Positions 48,343 to 57,544 of a stretch of DNA of 64,000 nt are shown here, one piece after another. The stretch is from Streptomyces dioscori (GTDB lineage Bacteria > Actinomycetota > Actinomycetes > Streptomycetales > Streptomycetaceae): NCBI RefSeq assembly GCF_003024195.1, contig NZ_KZ679046.1, forward strand, positions 248,001 to 312,000. The letters are read 5' to 3'. The notes beneath the pieces are model-generated. The model was not told the DNA's origin, did not search any database, and saw only the letters and a program-made list of their open reading frames with translations. The first letter of the stretch is position 1. Each line of letters starts with the position of its first letter. The position numbers and the translations under genes were made by a program.

Positions 48343-48449
48343 GTGCTCTGCCTCCCGAGGAAGGGCCGCCCGCCGTTGGACGGCTCTCGCGGCGAGCGTA
48401 GGGACGGGGAGGTTGCAGATACGTTGCGTGGCGGATCCGGTCGTGCCCG

Positions 48450-49718
48450 TCAGCGCCGTGCCCGCCACGGGGACGCCGACTGCTCCGCCTCCAGCTCCGC
48501 CAGCCGCGCCCGTATCGGAGCCGTCGGGCGCACGGCGGCCAGCGCCCTCCACACTTCGAGGTCGTCCTCACCCCAGGACGCCTGGGCCCAGCATGCCAGC
48601 AGGTCGGGGTCACCCCCGCAGACGAGGGCCGCGCGCAGCCCGTCCGCGAGCCGTCGGCGCAGCCGCACCACCGCCGGTGCCTGGGAACCTGGCAGCAACG
48701 GCCCGGCGTACGCGGTCACAGCCGCCGTGATCGCCCCGGCGGCGAGTCTGCGTTCGACGACCGCGACATCGGACTCGACCGGAACCGCGAGCCGGTAGGG
48801 CCGCGAACCCAGGACTCCGGCCCCGAGCAGCCGACGCAGGCGGGCCAGTTCCGCGCGCAGCGTCACCGGTGTCACCGACTCGTCCTCGTACAGCGAGCAC
48901 TGCAGTTCGTCGCCCGTCAGGCCGTCCGGATTCCTGGACAGCAGGATCAGCAGTTCGCTGTGCCGACGGCTCAGGCGCAGTGTGCGGCCGCCCGCCACGA
49001 GGAGGGCCTCGTCCCGGCCCAGAGCGGTCAGCTGCAGGGCGTCGGTGGCGGCCGGTATCGGAGCGAGCAGCGCCAGCTGGGACTCGGCGGCGCGCGCCAC
49101 GGCCTGTACGAACCCCAGACTGTGCGGATGCGCCAGCCCGTCCCCGCCGGTGATGTCGACGGCGCCGAGCAGCCGTCCCGTGCGCGGATCGTGTACCGGA
49201 GCCGCCGCGCACGTCCACGGCTGGACGCGCCGGATGAAGTGCTCCGCCGCGAACACCTGCACCGGCCGGTCGAGCGCGACCGCCGTACCCGGTGCGTTCG
49301 TGCCCATGGCGGACTCCGCCCACCGCGCGCCCGGCACGAAGTTCATACCGTCCGCCTTCTGCCGGGTGGCTGGATGGCCTTCCACCCACAGGAGTCTGCC
49401 CTGTGCGTCGCAGACCGCGAGGAGGTGCTCGCCGTCCGACGCGAACGTGCCCATGAGTTCACGGAACAGTGGCATCACCGGCGCCAACGGGTGCTCCGCC
49501 CGGTACGCGCCGAGGTCTCCGTCGGTGAGTTCCACGTGCGCGGAGCCGTCCGGTCCGACCCCGGCCCGCGCCGAACGCCGCCACGAGTCGGCGACCACGG
49601 ACCGCACCGGCCGCGAGACCGTACCCGCCTCGGTGAACGTCTCGTGGGCGCGGCGCAGTACGCGAACCCGCTCGACGGGGTCGGCGCCCGGATTCAGGGC
49701 CACCCATGGATCGGTCAA
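48450..49718 (-). CDS. AcoR-like GAF-domain regulator with a winged-helix C-terminus
   Basis: The roughly 422-residue protein has the N-terminal region of acetoin/aldehyde regulators of the AcoR type (SVVADSWRRSARAGVGPDG, then a GAF domain with LLAVCDAQGRLLWVEG, MGTNAPGTAVALDRPVQV and APVHDPRTGRLLGAVDITGG). It lacks the sigma-54-interacting AAA+ module and Fis helix. Instead residues about 245-340 form an OmpR-like winged helix (LSRRHSELLILLSRNPDGLTGDEL, split by a short loop; then RAELARLRRLLGA), which suits an organism without sigma-54. The start is TTG 49718 with GGGAGG 5 bases upstream; the open frame continues to 49856 through imperfect GGATCGGACGTG repeats. It lies 107 bases upstream of the dehydrogenase gene. 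Confidence 0.82.
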   Translation of the reverse strand: MTDPWVALNPGADPVERVRVLRRAHETFTEAGTVSRPVRSVVADSWRRSARAGVGPDGSAHVELTDGDLGAYRAEHPLAPVMPLFRELMGTFASDGEHLLAVCDAQGRLLWVEGHPATRQKADGMNFVPGARWAESAMGTNAPGTAVALDRPVQVFAAEHFIRRVQPWTCAAAPVHDPRTGRLLGAVDITGGDGLAHPHSLGFVQAVARAAESQLALLAPIPAATDALQLTALGRDEALLVAGGRTLRLSRRHSELLILLSRNPDGLTGDELQCSLYEDESVTPVTLRAELARLRRLLGAGVLGSRPYRLAVPVESDVAVVERRLAAGAITAAVTAYAGPLLPGSQAPAVVRLRRRLADGLRAALVCGGDPDLLACWAQASWGEDDLEVWRALAAVRPTAPIRARLAELEAEQSASPWRARR

Positions 49719-49871
49719 CCCGGCCTCCCGCGAAGCGATGGGACTGGACGTGATGCGGATCGGACGTGACGAGGATCGGACGTGCTGGGAACTCGACGTG
49801 ATACGGCTCCGGACATCGTCACTCGGGCGGCGGACGCGGACAAGCGTCCGTGACACTCCGTCCTCGGCCGG

Positions 49872-50483
49872 TCAGGCGAAGTTGACGAGTCTGATGTAGC
49901 GCGTCCAGTCCCAGTTCGGGCCCGGGTCGGTGTGGTCGCTGCCCGGTACTTCGTAGTGGGCGATGATGTGGGAGCGGTCCTTGGGGATCGCGTACTTGGT
50001 GCAGATCGCCGCGGTGAGTTTCGCCGACTCCTCGTACAGGGCGTTGGTGAAGTACTGCGGTTTGTCCACCCAGCCCTCGTGCTCGATGCCGATGCTGCGG
50101 GTGTTGTAGTCCCAGTTCCCCGCGTGCCAGCCGATGTCGCGCTCGCGCACCATCTGGGCGATGTGGCCGTCGGCGGACCTGACGACGTAGTGCGCGGACA
50201 CCTGTTTCTTCGGGTTCTGGAAGATGGCGAGGGTGTCCGCGTACGTCGCCTGTGTCACATGGATGACGACGAAGTCGACGGGGTGGCTCGTCGGACGGTC
50301 GGCCACCGTGTAGTTGGACGTGCTTGCCGGGGACCACTCGGACTGCGGGTAGTCGAGGCCCCGCGGCGCGGCGCCCGCCCGCACGGTGGGGAGCAGAGCG
50401 GTGGACAGCGTGGCGAGGGCCGCGCTCTGGAGCAGGCGCCGCCGGCTGGGCAGGGTGGCTGGCAGGTACTTGGCTCGGTCCAC
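49872..50483 (-). CDS. Tat-exported N-acetylmuramoyl-L-alanine amidase (Amidase_2)
   Basis: This 203-residue precursor has a twin-arginine signal (SRRRLLQSAALATLS, cleavage near AGA at residue 39). The amidase_2/PGRP domain shows the zinc ligands His in VVIHVTQ (near 74) and His and Asp in AHYEVPGSDHTDPGPN (near 177-187), with NTRSIGIEHEG between. It would cut the amide bond between N-acetylmuramic acid and L-alanine in peptidoglycan, in wall turnover or spore development. The start is GTG 50483 with GAGAGG 6 bases upstream. Confidence 0.9.
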   Translation of the reverse strand: MDRAKYLPATLPSRRRLLQSAALATLSTALLPTVRAGAAPRGLDYPQSEWSPASTSNYTVADRPTSHPVDFVVIHVTQATYADTLAIFQNPKKQVSAHYVVRSADGHIAQMVRERDIGWHAGNWDYNTRSIGIEHEGWVDKPQYFTNALYEESAKLTAAICTKYAIPKDRSHIIAHYEVPGSDHTDPGPNWDWTRYIRLVNFA

Positions 50484-50741
50484 AGGTTTCCTCTCGGCGG
50501 GTGCGGTTCAGGTCGTGGAGACAGGGGCTCAACGAGTCGGCGCCGCGCGGGTTTCGTGCCTGAACTCGTGGTCGCGCCGTCCTCACGTGAAACACGGTAC
50601 GGCTCTTGCCGGTTGGGGAGGAGAGGCCTGCCCGGGTCCGTGGACAGCACTGTGACTGTGGACAACTCGGCCACCCGAAAGGGTGATTGCCGCCCCCGCG
50701 ACCCGCTCAGGTGCCCCCACGCAGGCGCCCTCGCTCAGGCC

Positions 50742-51956
50742 TCAGGCCGACGCCCCGCCACCCACCGCCGCCGGATCGTCGAGCACGGCGCGCACGACGG
50801 AATGCGCGGCGCCCAGCAGCGGGCCCTCCGGGCCGAGCCGGGAGACCGACACCGCGCAGGCGGGCCCCGCCGTCCTGCGGGCCAGTTCCCGCTCCAGCGA
50901 GGGCAGCAACCAGGGCGCCAGCCCGGACAGTGCCCCGCCCAGCACGACGGCCTCCGGATCCAGCAGATTGACCGCGCCAGTCAGCGCGATGCCCAGCGCG
51001 GTACCGGCGTCGCGCAGGGCCCGCCGTACGTTCTTGTCGCCTTCCGCGGCGCGCGCGGCCAGCAGTCCGACCCGGTCCTCGCCCGGTTCCAGGCCTGCCG
51101 CGCGCAACACGGCCTCCTCACCGGCGTACTGCTCCAGACAGCCGCGCCCGCCGCAGGCGCAGGCGGGTCCCTCGGGCCGTACCGGCACATGTCCCAACTC
51201 GCCCGCGAAACCACGGGTCCCGCGCAGCAGCCGCCCGTCCACGACCACGGCCCCGCCGATGCCGATCTCCGCGGAGACGTGCAGGAAGTCGCGCGGCGCC
51301 TCCTCGTTCAGCCAGAGTTCGGCCAGCCCGCCGAAGTTCGCCTCGTTGTCGACGGTCAGCGGCAGGACGTCCGGCAGCAGGGGAGCGAGGTCGGTGTCGA
51401 GCCAGCCGAGGTTCGGAGCGCGCACCACGGTCCGGGCGTCGCGCGCCACCAGACCGGGCACGGCGACGGCGAGACCCGCGGGCCACAGCCCCTCCTGGTC
51501 CGCCTCGGCGACGATCTGGCGTACCAGCGCGGTCAGTTCACCCAGGACGGGCACGGGCGCACGGCCGCGGTTGGTGCCGTGCCGCACGACCCGAGCGCGC
51601 ACCTTGCCGCGCAGGTCGACCGCGCACACGGCGAGGTGGTCGACGCCGATCTCCGCGCCGATCCCCGCAGGGCCGCGTCCGCTCAGGGCCAGCGCCGAAC
51701 CGGGCCGCCCCACCCGCCCCGGCCGCTCGGGGCCCAGTTCGTCGAGGAGCCCGGAGCGGATCAGCTCGTCCACGAGGGTCGACACGGCCGCCCGTGTCAA
51801 TCCGATGCGTGAGGCGACGGCGGCGCGGGACAGCGGCCCTTCGGCGTTCACGGTGTGCAGGACCCGTGCGAGATTGCGGCGGCGCATGCCCTGTTGCGTA
51901 TCGGGCAGTCGTCGGCCGGGGCTGCTGGGGTGGGCCTCGTGGAGCGGTGCGGTCAT
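50742..51956 (-). CDS. ROK-family transcriptional repressor (XylR-like)
   Basis: The 404-residue protein joins an N-terminal winged helix (about 25-80, PLSRAAVASRIGLTRAAVST) to a ROK sugar-kinase-like domain. The phosphate-binding loop region is GIGAEIGVDHLAVCAVDL, EIGIGGAVVVDG is near 228, and the zinc motif is visible as His plus Cys in GHVPVRPEG and ACACGGRGCLEQYAG near 250-275. It ends 107 bases downstream of xylulokinase in the same direction. It probably represses xylB and xylA in the absence of xylose, through the palindrome at 53645. Confidence 0.9.
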   Translation of the reverse strand: MTAPLHEAHPSSPGRRLPDTQQGMRRRNLARVLHTVNAEGPLSRAAVASRIGLTRAAVSTLVDELIRSGLLDELGPERPGRVGRPGSALALSGRGPAGIGAEIGVDHLAVCAVDLRGKVRARVVRHGTNRGRAPVPVLGELTALVRQIVAEADQEGLWPAGLAVAVPGLVARDARTVVRAPNLGWLDTDLAPLLPDVLPLTVDNEANFGGLAELWLNEEAPRDFLHVSAEIGIGGAVVVDGRLLRGTRGFAGELGHVPVRPEGPACACGGRGCLEQYAGEEAVLRAAGLEPGEDRVGLLAARAAEGDKNVRRALRDAGTALGIALTGAVNLLDPEAVVLGGALSGLAPWLLPSLERELARRTAGPACAVSVSRLGPEGPLLGAAHSVVRAVLDDPAAVGGGASA

Positions 51957-52063
51957 CTGCCTGAGTCGGTCCTCGTCCGGCCGGTCCCCTGAGGGCTGTC
52001 CTGTCCGTGCTGGCGCCCCGGGGAGCCGGCGGCGACCGGCCCCGCTCCCCGGAGGCGAAGCCG

Positions 52064-53509
52064 TCAGCGCTGATCGGCCTCCCGCTCCAGCAGCGGGGCC
52101 GCGTCGGAGATTACCCCGGCGATCCGCGCGAGCGCCGCCTCGTCCCGTTCCCCGACTTCGAGGACCGGCCCGCGCGCCGTGTTCCAGCGCCGGGCCACCG
52201 CCGCCGGATCCTCGCCGGTCAGCACTCCCGCGGCCTGCGCGGCGGCACCGAGCGCGACCAGTTCCTTGGCCTCGGGCACCTGGACGGCACGCCCCGAGAG
52301 CCGTCGTACGGTCTGCTGCCAGGCCCTGCCCCGGGCGCCCCCGCCGATGAGCAGGAGCGGCGCCGAACGGTCCGCGTCCTCGTCGAGCACCAGGTCGAGC
52401 GCGCCGAGCAGGGAGTGGACCGCCCCGTCGTACGCGGCCTGGAGCAGTTGCCCCGCCGTCGTGTCGTGCCGCAGCCCGTGCAGCAGGCCCGAGGCATGGG
52501 GCAGGGCCGGGGTGCGCTCTCCGTCCAGGTACGGGAGCAGCGTCACGCTCGCACCGGGCTCGACGGCCTCGCGGTCGATGCCGAGGAGGGCGGCGACGCG
52601 GTCCACGGCGAGCGTGCAGTTGAGGGTGCAGGCCAGCGGCAGCCAGTCGCCGCGCGCGTCGGCGAAGCCCGCGACGGTTCCGGTGGGATCGGCGGGCCGC
52701 CGCGTCGACACCGCGTACACCGTGCCGGACGTGCCGAGGCTGAGCACCGCGGTGCCCGGACGCAGGCCCAGGCCCAGCGCGGCGGCTGCGTTGTCACCGG
52801 TGCCGGGAGCGACCAGCGTTCCCTTGGCGAAGGGCAGACCGGCGGAGTCGCGGACGGTGCCGACGACCTCGCCGGGCCTGACCACCCGGGGCAGCAGGGT
52901 GGGGTCGAGCCCCACGTGACCGAGGACCTCCTCGTCGTACGCCTCCGTCCCGGACGCCCACCAGCCCGTACCGGAGGCGTCGCCGCGGTCGGTCGTGCCC
53001 TGCCCGGTGAGGAGCTCGGTGAGGTAGTCGTGAGGCAGTCGCACGGCCGTGGTGGCGCGGACGGACTCGGGCTCGTGCTCGGCGAGCCACGCCCATTTGG
53101 TGACGGTGATGGACGGACCCGGCACGCTGCCGGTGCGCTCCGCCCAGGCCTTGGGCCCGCCCAGTTCCTCCACGAGGCGGCGGGCCTGCGGCGCCGACCG
53201 TACGTCGTTCCACAGGAGCGCGGGACGCACCGGGGCGCCCTGCGCGTCGAGGGTGACGAGCCCGTGCTGCTGACCGGCGACGGACACCGCCGCGGCCTCG
53301 CGTGCCGCGTCCCCGCACTGGTGCAGCGCCTCGCGCAGCGCGTCCCACCACTGGCGCGGATCGCTCTCGCGGCCCGCTCCGGAGGACACGGTGTGCGGCG
53401 CCTGGCCGCTCGCCACCACCTCGCCGGTGGCCACATCCACGACCAGGGCCTTGGTGGATTGGGTGGACGTGTCCACGCCAACGACGAGCGGACCCTCGGC
53501 TGCTGACAT
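52064..53509 (-). CDS. xylB: Xylulokinase
   Basis: This 481-residue FGGY kinase phosphorylates D-xylulose to xylulose 5-phosphate. The N-terminal phosphate loop is VVGVDTSTQSTKALVVD near 9-25, the substrate and catalytic-base segment is DASGTGWWASG near 230 with Asp in GTGDNAAAALG, and the C-terminal ATP-binding LLLIGGGARGRAWQQ is near 392. The ATG at 53509 has GGGAGA upstream; an open frame extends further upstream into the promoter. The gene diverges from xylA across 189 bases, and both should be induced by xylose. Confidence 0.94.
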   Translation of the reverse strand: MSAAEGPLVVGVDTSTQSTKALVVDVATGEVVASGQAPHTVSSGAGRESDPRQWWDALREALHQCGDAAREAAAVSVAGQQHGLVTLDAQGAPVRPALLWNDVRSAPQARRLVEELGGPKAWAERTGSVPGPSITVTKWAWLAEHEPESVRATTAVRLPHDYLTELLTGQGTTDRGDASGTGWWASGTEAYDEEVLGHVGLDPTLLPRVVRPGEVVGTVRDSAGLPFAKGTLVAPGTGDNAAAALGLGLRPGTAVLSLGTSGTVYAVSTRRPADPTGTVAGFADARGDWLPLACTLNCTLAVDRVAALLGIDREAVEPGASVTLLPYLDGERTPALPHASGLLHGLRHDTTAGQLLQAAYDGAVHSLLGALDLVLDEDADRSAPLLLIGGGARGRAWQQTVRRLSGRAVQVPEAKELVALGAAAQAAGVLTGEDPAAVARRWNTARGPVLEVGERDEAALARIAGVISDAAPLLEREADQR

Positions 53510-53644
53510 CGGGCTCTCCCTCTTCCGCGGCTCCGCGGGGTCTGACCTGGTGTTTTCGGGTTCCGTCCGGGGCGTCACCGCCCTGATTTCGCCCGCCGTC
53601 CCTCTTCCGGGACATCTTCTCCCTTCCCAGGGATGCCTCCGCAT

Positions 53645-53675
53645 ACTAATTTGTTAAGCGCCATGACGAAATAGT
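53645..53675. promoter_or_regulatory. Imperfect palindromic operator in the xylA-xylB intergenic region
   Basis: Half-site ACTAATTTGTTAAG (53645-53658) and the complement of 53662-53675 (ACTATTTCGTCATG) match at 10 of 14 positions. The site is AT-rich against a GC-rich background and ends 23 bases before the xylA start codon. It is the best candidate for binding by the ROK repressor. Confidence 0.55.
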
Positions 53676-53698
53676 CGGAGCAAGCAAGGAGCCGCGGC

Positions 53699-54865
53699 AT
53701 GAACTACCAGCCCACCCCCGAGGACAGGTTCACCTTCGGCCTGTGGACCGTCGGCTGGCAGGGAAGGGACCCGTTCGGCGATGCCACCCGGGCCGCCCTC
53801 GACCCGGTCGAATCGGTGCAGCGTCTGTCGGAACTCGGCGCCCACGGAGTGACCTTCCATGACGACGACCTGATCCCCTTCGGGTCCTCGGAGACCGAGC
53901 GCGAGTCGCACATCAAGCGCTTCCGGCAGGCTCTCGACACGACCGGTATGACCGTGCCGATGGCCACCACGAACCTGTTCACGCACCCCGTCTTCAAGGA
54001 CGGCGCCTTCACCGCCAACGACCGGGACGTGCGCCGCTACGCGCTGCGCAAGACGATCCGCAACATCGACCTGGCGGCCGAACTGGGCGCGCAGATCTAC
54101 GTGGCGTGGGGCGGCCGTGAGGGCGCCGAGTCCGGCGCAGCCAAGGACGTACGCGTCGCACTCGACCGCATGAAGGAGGCCTTCGACCTCCTCGGCGAGT
54201 ACGTGACCTCCCAGGGTTACGATCTGCGCTTCGCGATCGAGCCCAAGCCGAACGAGCCCCGCGGCGACATCCTCCTGCCGACGGTCGGCCACGCGCTGGC
54301 CTTCATCGAGCGCCTGGAACGCCCGGAGCTGTACGGCGTCAACCCCGAAGTGGGCCACGAGCAGATGGCGGGGCTGAACTTCACGCACGGCATCGCCCAG
54401 GCCCTGTGGGCGGGCAAGCTCTTCCACATCGACCTCAACGGCCAGTCCGGCATCAAGTACGACCAGGACCTGCGCTTCGGAGCGGGCGATCTGCGTTCCG
54501 CCTTCTGGCTGGTCGACCTCCTGGAGACGGCCGGTTACGCCGGCCCGAGGCACTTCGACTTCAAGCCGCCGCGGACCGAGGACTACGACGGCGTCTGGGC
54601 CTCGGCCGCGGGCTGCATGCGCAACTACCTGATCCTCAAGGAGCGGGCCGAGGCCTTCCGGGCCGACCCCGAGGTCCAGGAAGCCCTGCGGGCCTCGCGC
54701 CTGGACGAACTGGCGCAGCCCACCGCCGCGGACGGCCTCCAGGCGCTGCTCGCGGACAGCGCCTCCTTCGAGGGCTTCGACACCGACGCGGCCGCCGCGC
54801 GCGGGATGGCGTTCGAGCGTCTCGACCAGCTGGCCATGGACCACCTGCTGGGTGCCCGCGGCTGA
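53699..54865 (+). CDS. xylA: Xylose isomerase
   Basis: The 388-residue class I enzyme isomerises D-xylose to D-xylulose (and glucose to fructose) and has the exact length of the Streptomyces glucose isomerases. It opens MNYQPTPEDRFTFGLWTVGW as in the known enzymes. The catalytic His is in VTFHDDDLIPF (about 54), metal ligands are in IEPKPNEPRGD (Glu181, Lys183) and NPEVGHEQMAG (Glu217, His220), and the late Asp ligands in HIDLNGQSGIKYDQDLRF and HFDFKPPR. AAGGAG precedes the ATG at 53699. With xylB it forms the complete xylose entry route. Confidence 0.97.
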   Translation: MNYQPTPEDRFTFGLWTVGWQGRDPFGDATRAALDPVESVQRLSELGAHGVTFHDDDLIPFGSSETERESHIKRFRQALDTTGMTVPMATTNLFTHPVFKDGAFTANDRDVRRYALRKTIRNIDLAAELGAQIYVAWGGREGAESGAAKDVRVALDRMKEAFDLLGEYVTSQGYDLRFAIEPKPNEPRGDILLPTVGHALAFIERLERPELYGVNPEVGHEQMAGLNFTHGIAQALWAGKLFHIDLNGQSGIKYDQDLRFGAGDLRSAFWLVDLLETAGYAGPRHFDFKPPRTEDYDGVWASAAGCMRNYLILKERAEAFRADPEVQEALRASRLDELAQPTAADGLQALLADSASFEGFDTDAAAARGMAFERLDQLAMDHLLGARG

Positions 54866-55004
54866 TCGCGCACAGAGCCGACGAACGATCTCTGCGCGGA
54901 AGCGTCCGGATTCATGCGGTCCCCGCCGTGGATCCGTACCGAGTTACGTAGCAAGTTCCGCGCAGGGGTCGCTTCGTGACCGGTTCGAGGCGACTCTTGA
55001 TGGT

Positions 55005-55844
55005 ATGGCCACGCCGCCCTTACCGCCCGAGCCTCCTCGGCCGCCGGACAACACGCCGCCCTACGGTGGTGGCGGGTACGGCCCACCGCCGGGAGGCTTC
55101 GGCCCTCCTCCTGACGGTTACGGCCCACCGCCAGGTGGTGGCGATCCGCCGTGGAACGACGGGGGAGGCGGCGGCTGGCAACCGCCTCCGCCGTCGTCGC
55201 AACCCGGACCGCCGGGCGGCCCCGGCGGGCGCCGCAGGACGCTCCTGATCCTGCTGGCCGTGCTCCTGGGGATCGGCGCGGTGTCCGCGGTCGCCCTGGT
55301 CGTCACCAGTGGTGACGGGTCGTCGGACAACAAGCCGCCGACGGAGAGCAGTTCCAGCAAGGGGCGGCTGCCGTCACCCTCACTGAGTATTCCGTCGCAG
55401 CTCCCGAGCGAACTCCCGTCGTCCCTGCCCTCCGGTGTGCCGTCCGAACTGCCCAGCGGCGTGGAGTCGCTCCTCCCGTCCTTCGCGAGCGACGAAGTGC
55501 CCTACTACATGCTGCGGACCGGTGACTGCTTCGACATCGACGGCAGCCGGCCGGGCCAGGCGGTGAAGCGCCCGTGCGACAGGAAGCACGACGCCGAGGT
55601 CGTGACGGTGACCGAACTGGAAGGCGCGTACGCGACCGATGCCGCCCTCAAGAAGGCGGCATCGGGCCTGTGCCAGGACCCCTTGGACAGCAAGGCGGCC
55701 AAGCAGCCCGCCGGCACCGTCCGCGGCACGCTGGTGCAGTACCCCGACCCGGCGGGATTCAAGATCGGCATCGACAACGTCGCGTGCAGCCTGGCCGCCG
55801 ACGGCGCCGAGGGCAACCGCAAGCTCACCAAGCCGCTGAGGTGA
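55005..55844 (+). CDS. Single-pass membrane protein with Pro/Gly-rich N-terminus and extracellular domain
   Basis: The 279-residue protein has a cytoplasmic Pro/Gly/Tyr-rich region (about 1-75, GPPPGGFGPPPDGYGPPPG), a single membrane helix (about 78-100, LLILLAVLLGIGAVSAVALVV), a Ser/Pro-rich stalk with repeats of LPSELPSSLPSGVPS-type (about 120-160), and an extracellular domain (about 165-279) with three Cys (TGDCFDIDG, VKRPCDRKHD, SGLCQDP, plus NVACSL). It resembles actinobacterial septum/DUF4190-like proteins with a Cys-paired C-terminal domain. No strong ribosome-binding site is seen before ATG 55005. The function is unknown; it may interact with the cell wall. Confidence 0.75.
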   Translation: MATPPLPPEPPRPPDNTPPYGGGGYGPPPGGFGPPPDGYGPPPGGGDPPWNDGGGGGWQPPPPSSQPGPPGGPGGRRRTLLILLAVLLGIGAVSAVALVVTSGDGSSDNKPPTESSSSKGRLPSPSLSIPSQLPSELPSSLPSGVPSELPSGVESLLPSFASDEVPYYMLRTGDCFDIDGSRPGQAVKRPCDRKHDAEVVTVTELEGAYATDAALKKAASGLCQDPLDSKAAKQPAGTVRGTLVQYPDPAGFKIGIDNVACSLAADGAEGNRKLTKPLR

Positions 55845-55962
55845 GCCACGCGCGCGTGCACGATCGCCCACACCGCGCCTACGCGATCCCCCCACACACA
55901 CCGAGTGGCCGGAGTGCTGCACGCACGCGTGGAGAGCGAAAACGCCGGGCGGAGCCGTCCGT

Positions 55963-57303
55963 TCAGATCCCGTGCGGCAGGCGTACGTACGTCACGGTGG
56001 TCTCGATCCCGCTGTCCACGAGGCGTCCCTGCGCGTCGAAGGCCCCTGTCCCGTCCGTCATCCCGAAGTCGTTGTCGTTGATCAGCGCGAGCGTGTCACG
56101 GTTCACGCGCGCGACGCCCTCGATCTTCCCAGGCACCCCCTCCACCTTTCCGAGGTCGACGACAAGACGCTTGCGCAGCACGGGGACACCCGACGCGGCG
56201 GGGTCCTCCAACTGCTCAAGGGACGGTGACGTCGTGCTGTCGTCCCACTTGTCCCCGAGGATGTCCGCACCGCGGCTCAGCCTCACGACCTGCAACCGGG
56301 CCGCCTTGTCGGTGCGCTCCTCCACCAGCAGTTCGTCGCGGCCCACGGCCACCACGGACGAGATCTTCAGCTCGGAGGTGTCGTCCTCGCCCGGGTCGAC
56401 CGTGCCCACCGGGTCGAACCGGTACGCGTACTCGGCGGTGACGGCCCGCTTCTTCGGTGAGAAGCGCAGCAGACGCGCGGTCAGGGACTCCTCACCCGCA
56501 TCCGTGTCCGGCAGGGACAACGGGCTCTGCACGGCCAGCACCAGGTCGCCGCCCGGGAGCAGGGCGAGCCCTTCGAAGCCGCGGTTGATCTTCCGGTGCA
56601 GCAGGACCGCGGGCAGGGCCTCGACCACCGGATAGCCGGCGCCGGTCAGGTTCAGCCCCTTCGGGACGTACCGGGTGAGTACCTTCCCGCGCGCGGAGAC
56701 GTGGACCAACGAGGGCCCGTACTCGTCGACGAGCCAGAAACTGTCGTCCTTGGAGCGCACGATCCCTTCGGTGTCCAGACCGTTCGGGTCGTACGAGAGC
56801 GGGGTCTGCGCGTCGTAGGAGTACGGGGCCTCGTCGCGTGCCCGCTGGTTCGGCAGGCCGGTGACGGCCCTGCCCGAACCGGTGGTTATCGGTATCGCGT
56901 CCAATACCTTCACCGAGTCGCCGGACACCCGGATCCTCACGATCGCCGGGTCGAAGCCGGGCACGGGAAACGTGCGGCGCTTGACGCCGTCCACCTTGAT
57001 CTGGCCGTTGGGCCCGCGGTCGGTGACGGTCCAGAACTCTCCCTTGCGGCCCGCGGGGTAGATGTCGCTCCCGATGCCGCCGAGGTCCACATCCCGGTCG
57101 TCGGCCACCGTGCCAGGCAGCAGCCCGTTGCTGAACGTGCCAAGAGGGAGGTCACCGAGCGTCGCGGAGCCCGTGACCCGCGCGTCCCCCGAGGACGCGC
57201 CGACCGCGGGCCCCGCCACCACGAGAGCGGCCAGCACGGCGAACGGCACGCCCGTGGCGACGGAACGATGGACACGGCGCCGGCCTGCGGCGTGCGGGGA
57301 CAT
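55963..57303 (-). CDS. Secreted esterase-like activity of phytase family protein
   Basis: The 446-residue precursor has a signal peptide (VPFAVLAALVVAGPAVGA, cleaved near 36). The mature part is a beta-propeller of the esterase-like phytase family (PF13449 type): DLGGIGSDIYPAGRKGEFWTV near 72, SYDPNGLDTEGIVRSKDDSFW near 160, FEGLALLPGGDLVLAVQSPL near 243, and the late KIEGVARVNRDTLALINDNDFG near 395. Family members may hydrolyse phosphomonoesters, but the biochemical role is not well established. It is a single gene, convergent with the membrane protein at 55005. Confidence 0.85.
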   Translation of the reverse strand: MSPHAAGRRRVHRSVATGVPFAVLAALVVAGPAVGASSGDARVTGSATLGDLPLGTFSNGLLPGTVADDRDVDLGGIGSDIYPAGRKGEFWTVTDRGPNGQIKVDGVKRRTFPVPGFDPAIVRIRVSGDSVKVLDAIPITTGSGRAVTGLPNQRARDEAPYSYDAQTPLSYDPNGLDTEGIVRSKDDSFWLVDEYGPSLVHVSARGKVLTRYVPKGLNLTGAGYPVVEALPAVLLHRKINRGFEGLALLPGGDLVLAVQSPLSLPDTDAGEESLTARLLRFSPKKRAVTAEYAYRFDPVGTVDPGEDDTSELKISSVVAVGRDELLVEERTDKAARLQVVRLSRGADILGDKWDDSTTSPSLEQLEDPAASGVPVLRKRLVVDLGKVEGVPGKIEGVARVNRDTLALINDNDFGMTDGTGAFDAQGRLVDSGIETTVTYVRLPHGI

Positions 57304-57373
57304 GGGGCCTCCTGATGCACAAGTTCGATGACTGTCGCCAGATTTCGCCCTCTCGTCGAACGCCGTACGGCCG

Positions 57374-57407
57374 CCGGATGAACGCGAGGCGTCCAGCGCT
57401 CATCCGG
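57374..57407. terminator. Possible hairpin between minus-strand genes
   Basis: CCGGATGA (57374-57381) and TCATCCGG (57400-57407) pair over 8 bases with an 18-base interior that can pair further. It lies upstream of the phytase-family gene and 138 bases past the SWIM gene stop, where it could terminate the SWIM operon. The rest of the 57304-57544 gap holds C-rich imperfect CTGTCCCG-type repeats and no gene. Confidence 0.35.
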
Positions 57408-57544
57408 TGAACGCGGAAGACGTCCGGCCTGTCCCGCGCCCCTGCGCCCCGCCTGTCCCGCCCGCGCTTCTGCCCTGCCGGTCCCGCACTTCTGTGCCTG
57501 CCTGTCCCGGGACCCGGTGTCCACTTCCGGCCACAGGCCAACTG

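Noticed and set aside
55574..56635. Plus-strand frame of 353 codons across the end of the membrane-protein gene and the phytase-family gene
   Set aside because: It changes composition midway and lacks a domain; both genes it crosses are well supported.
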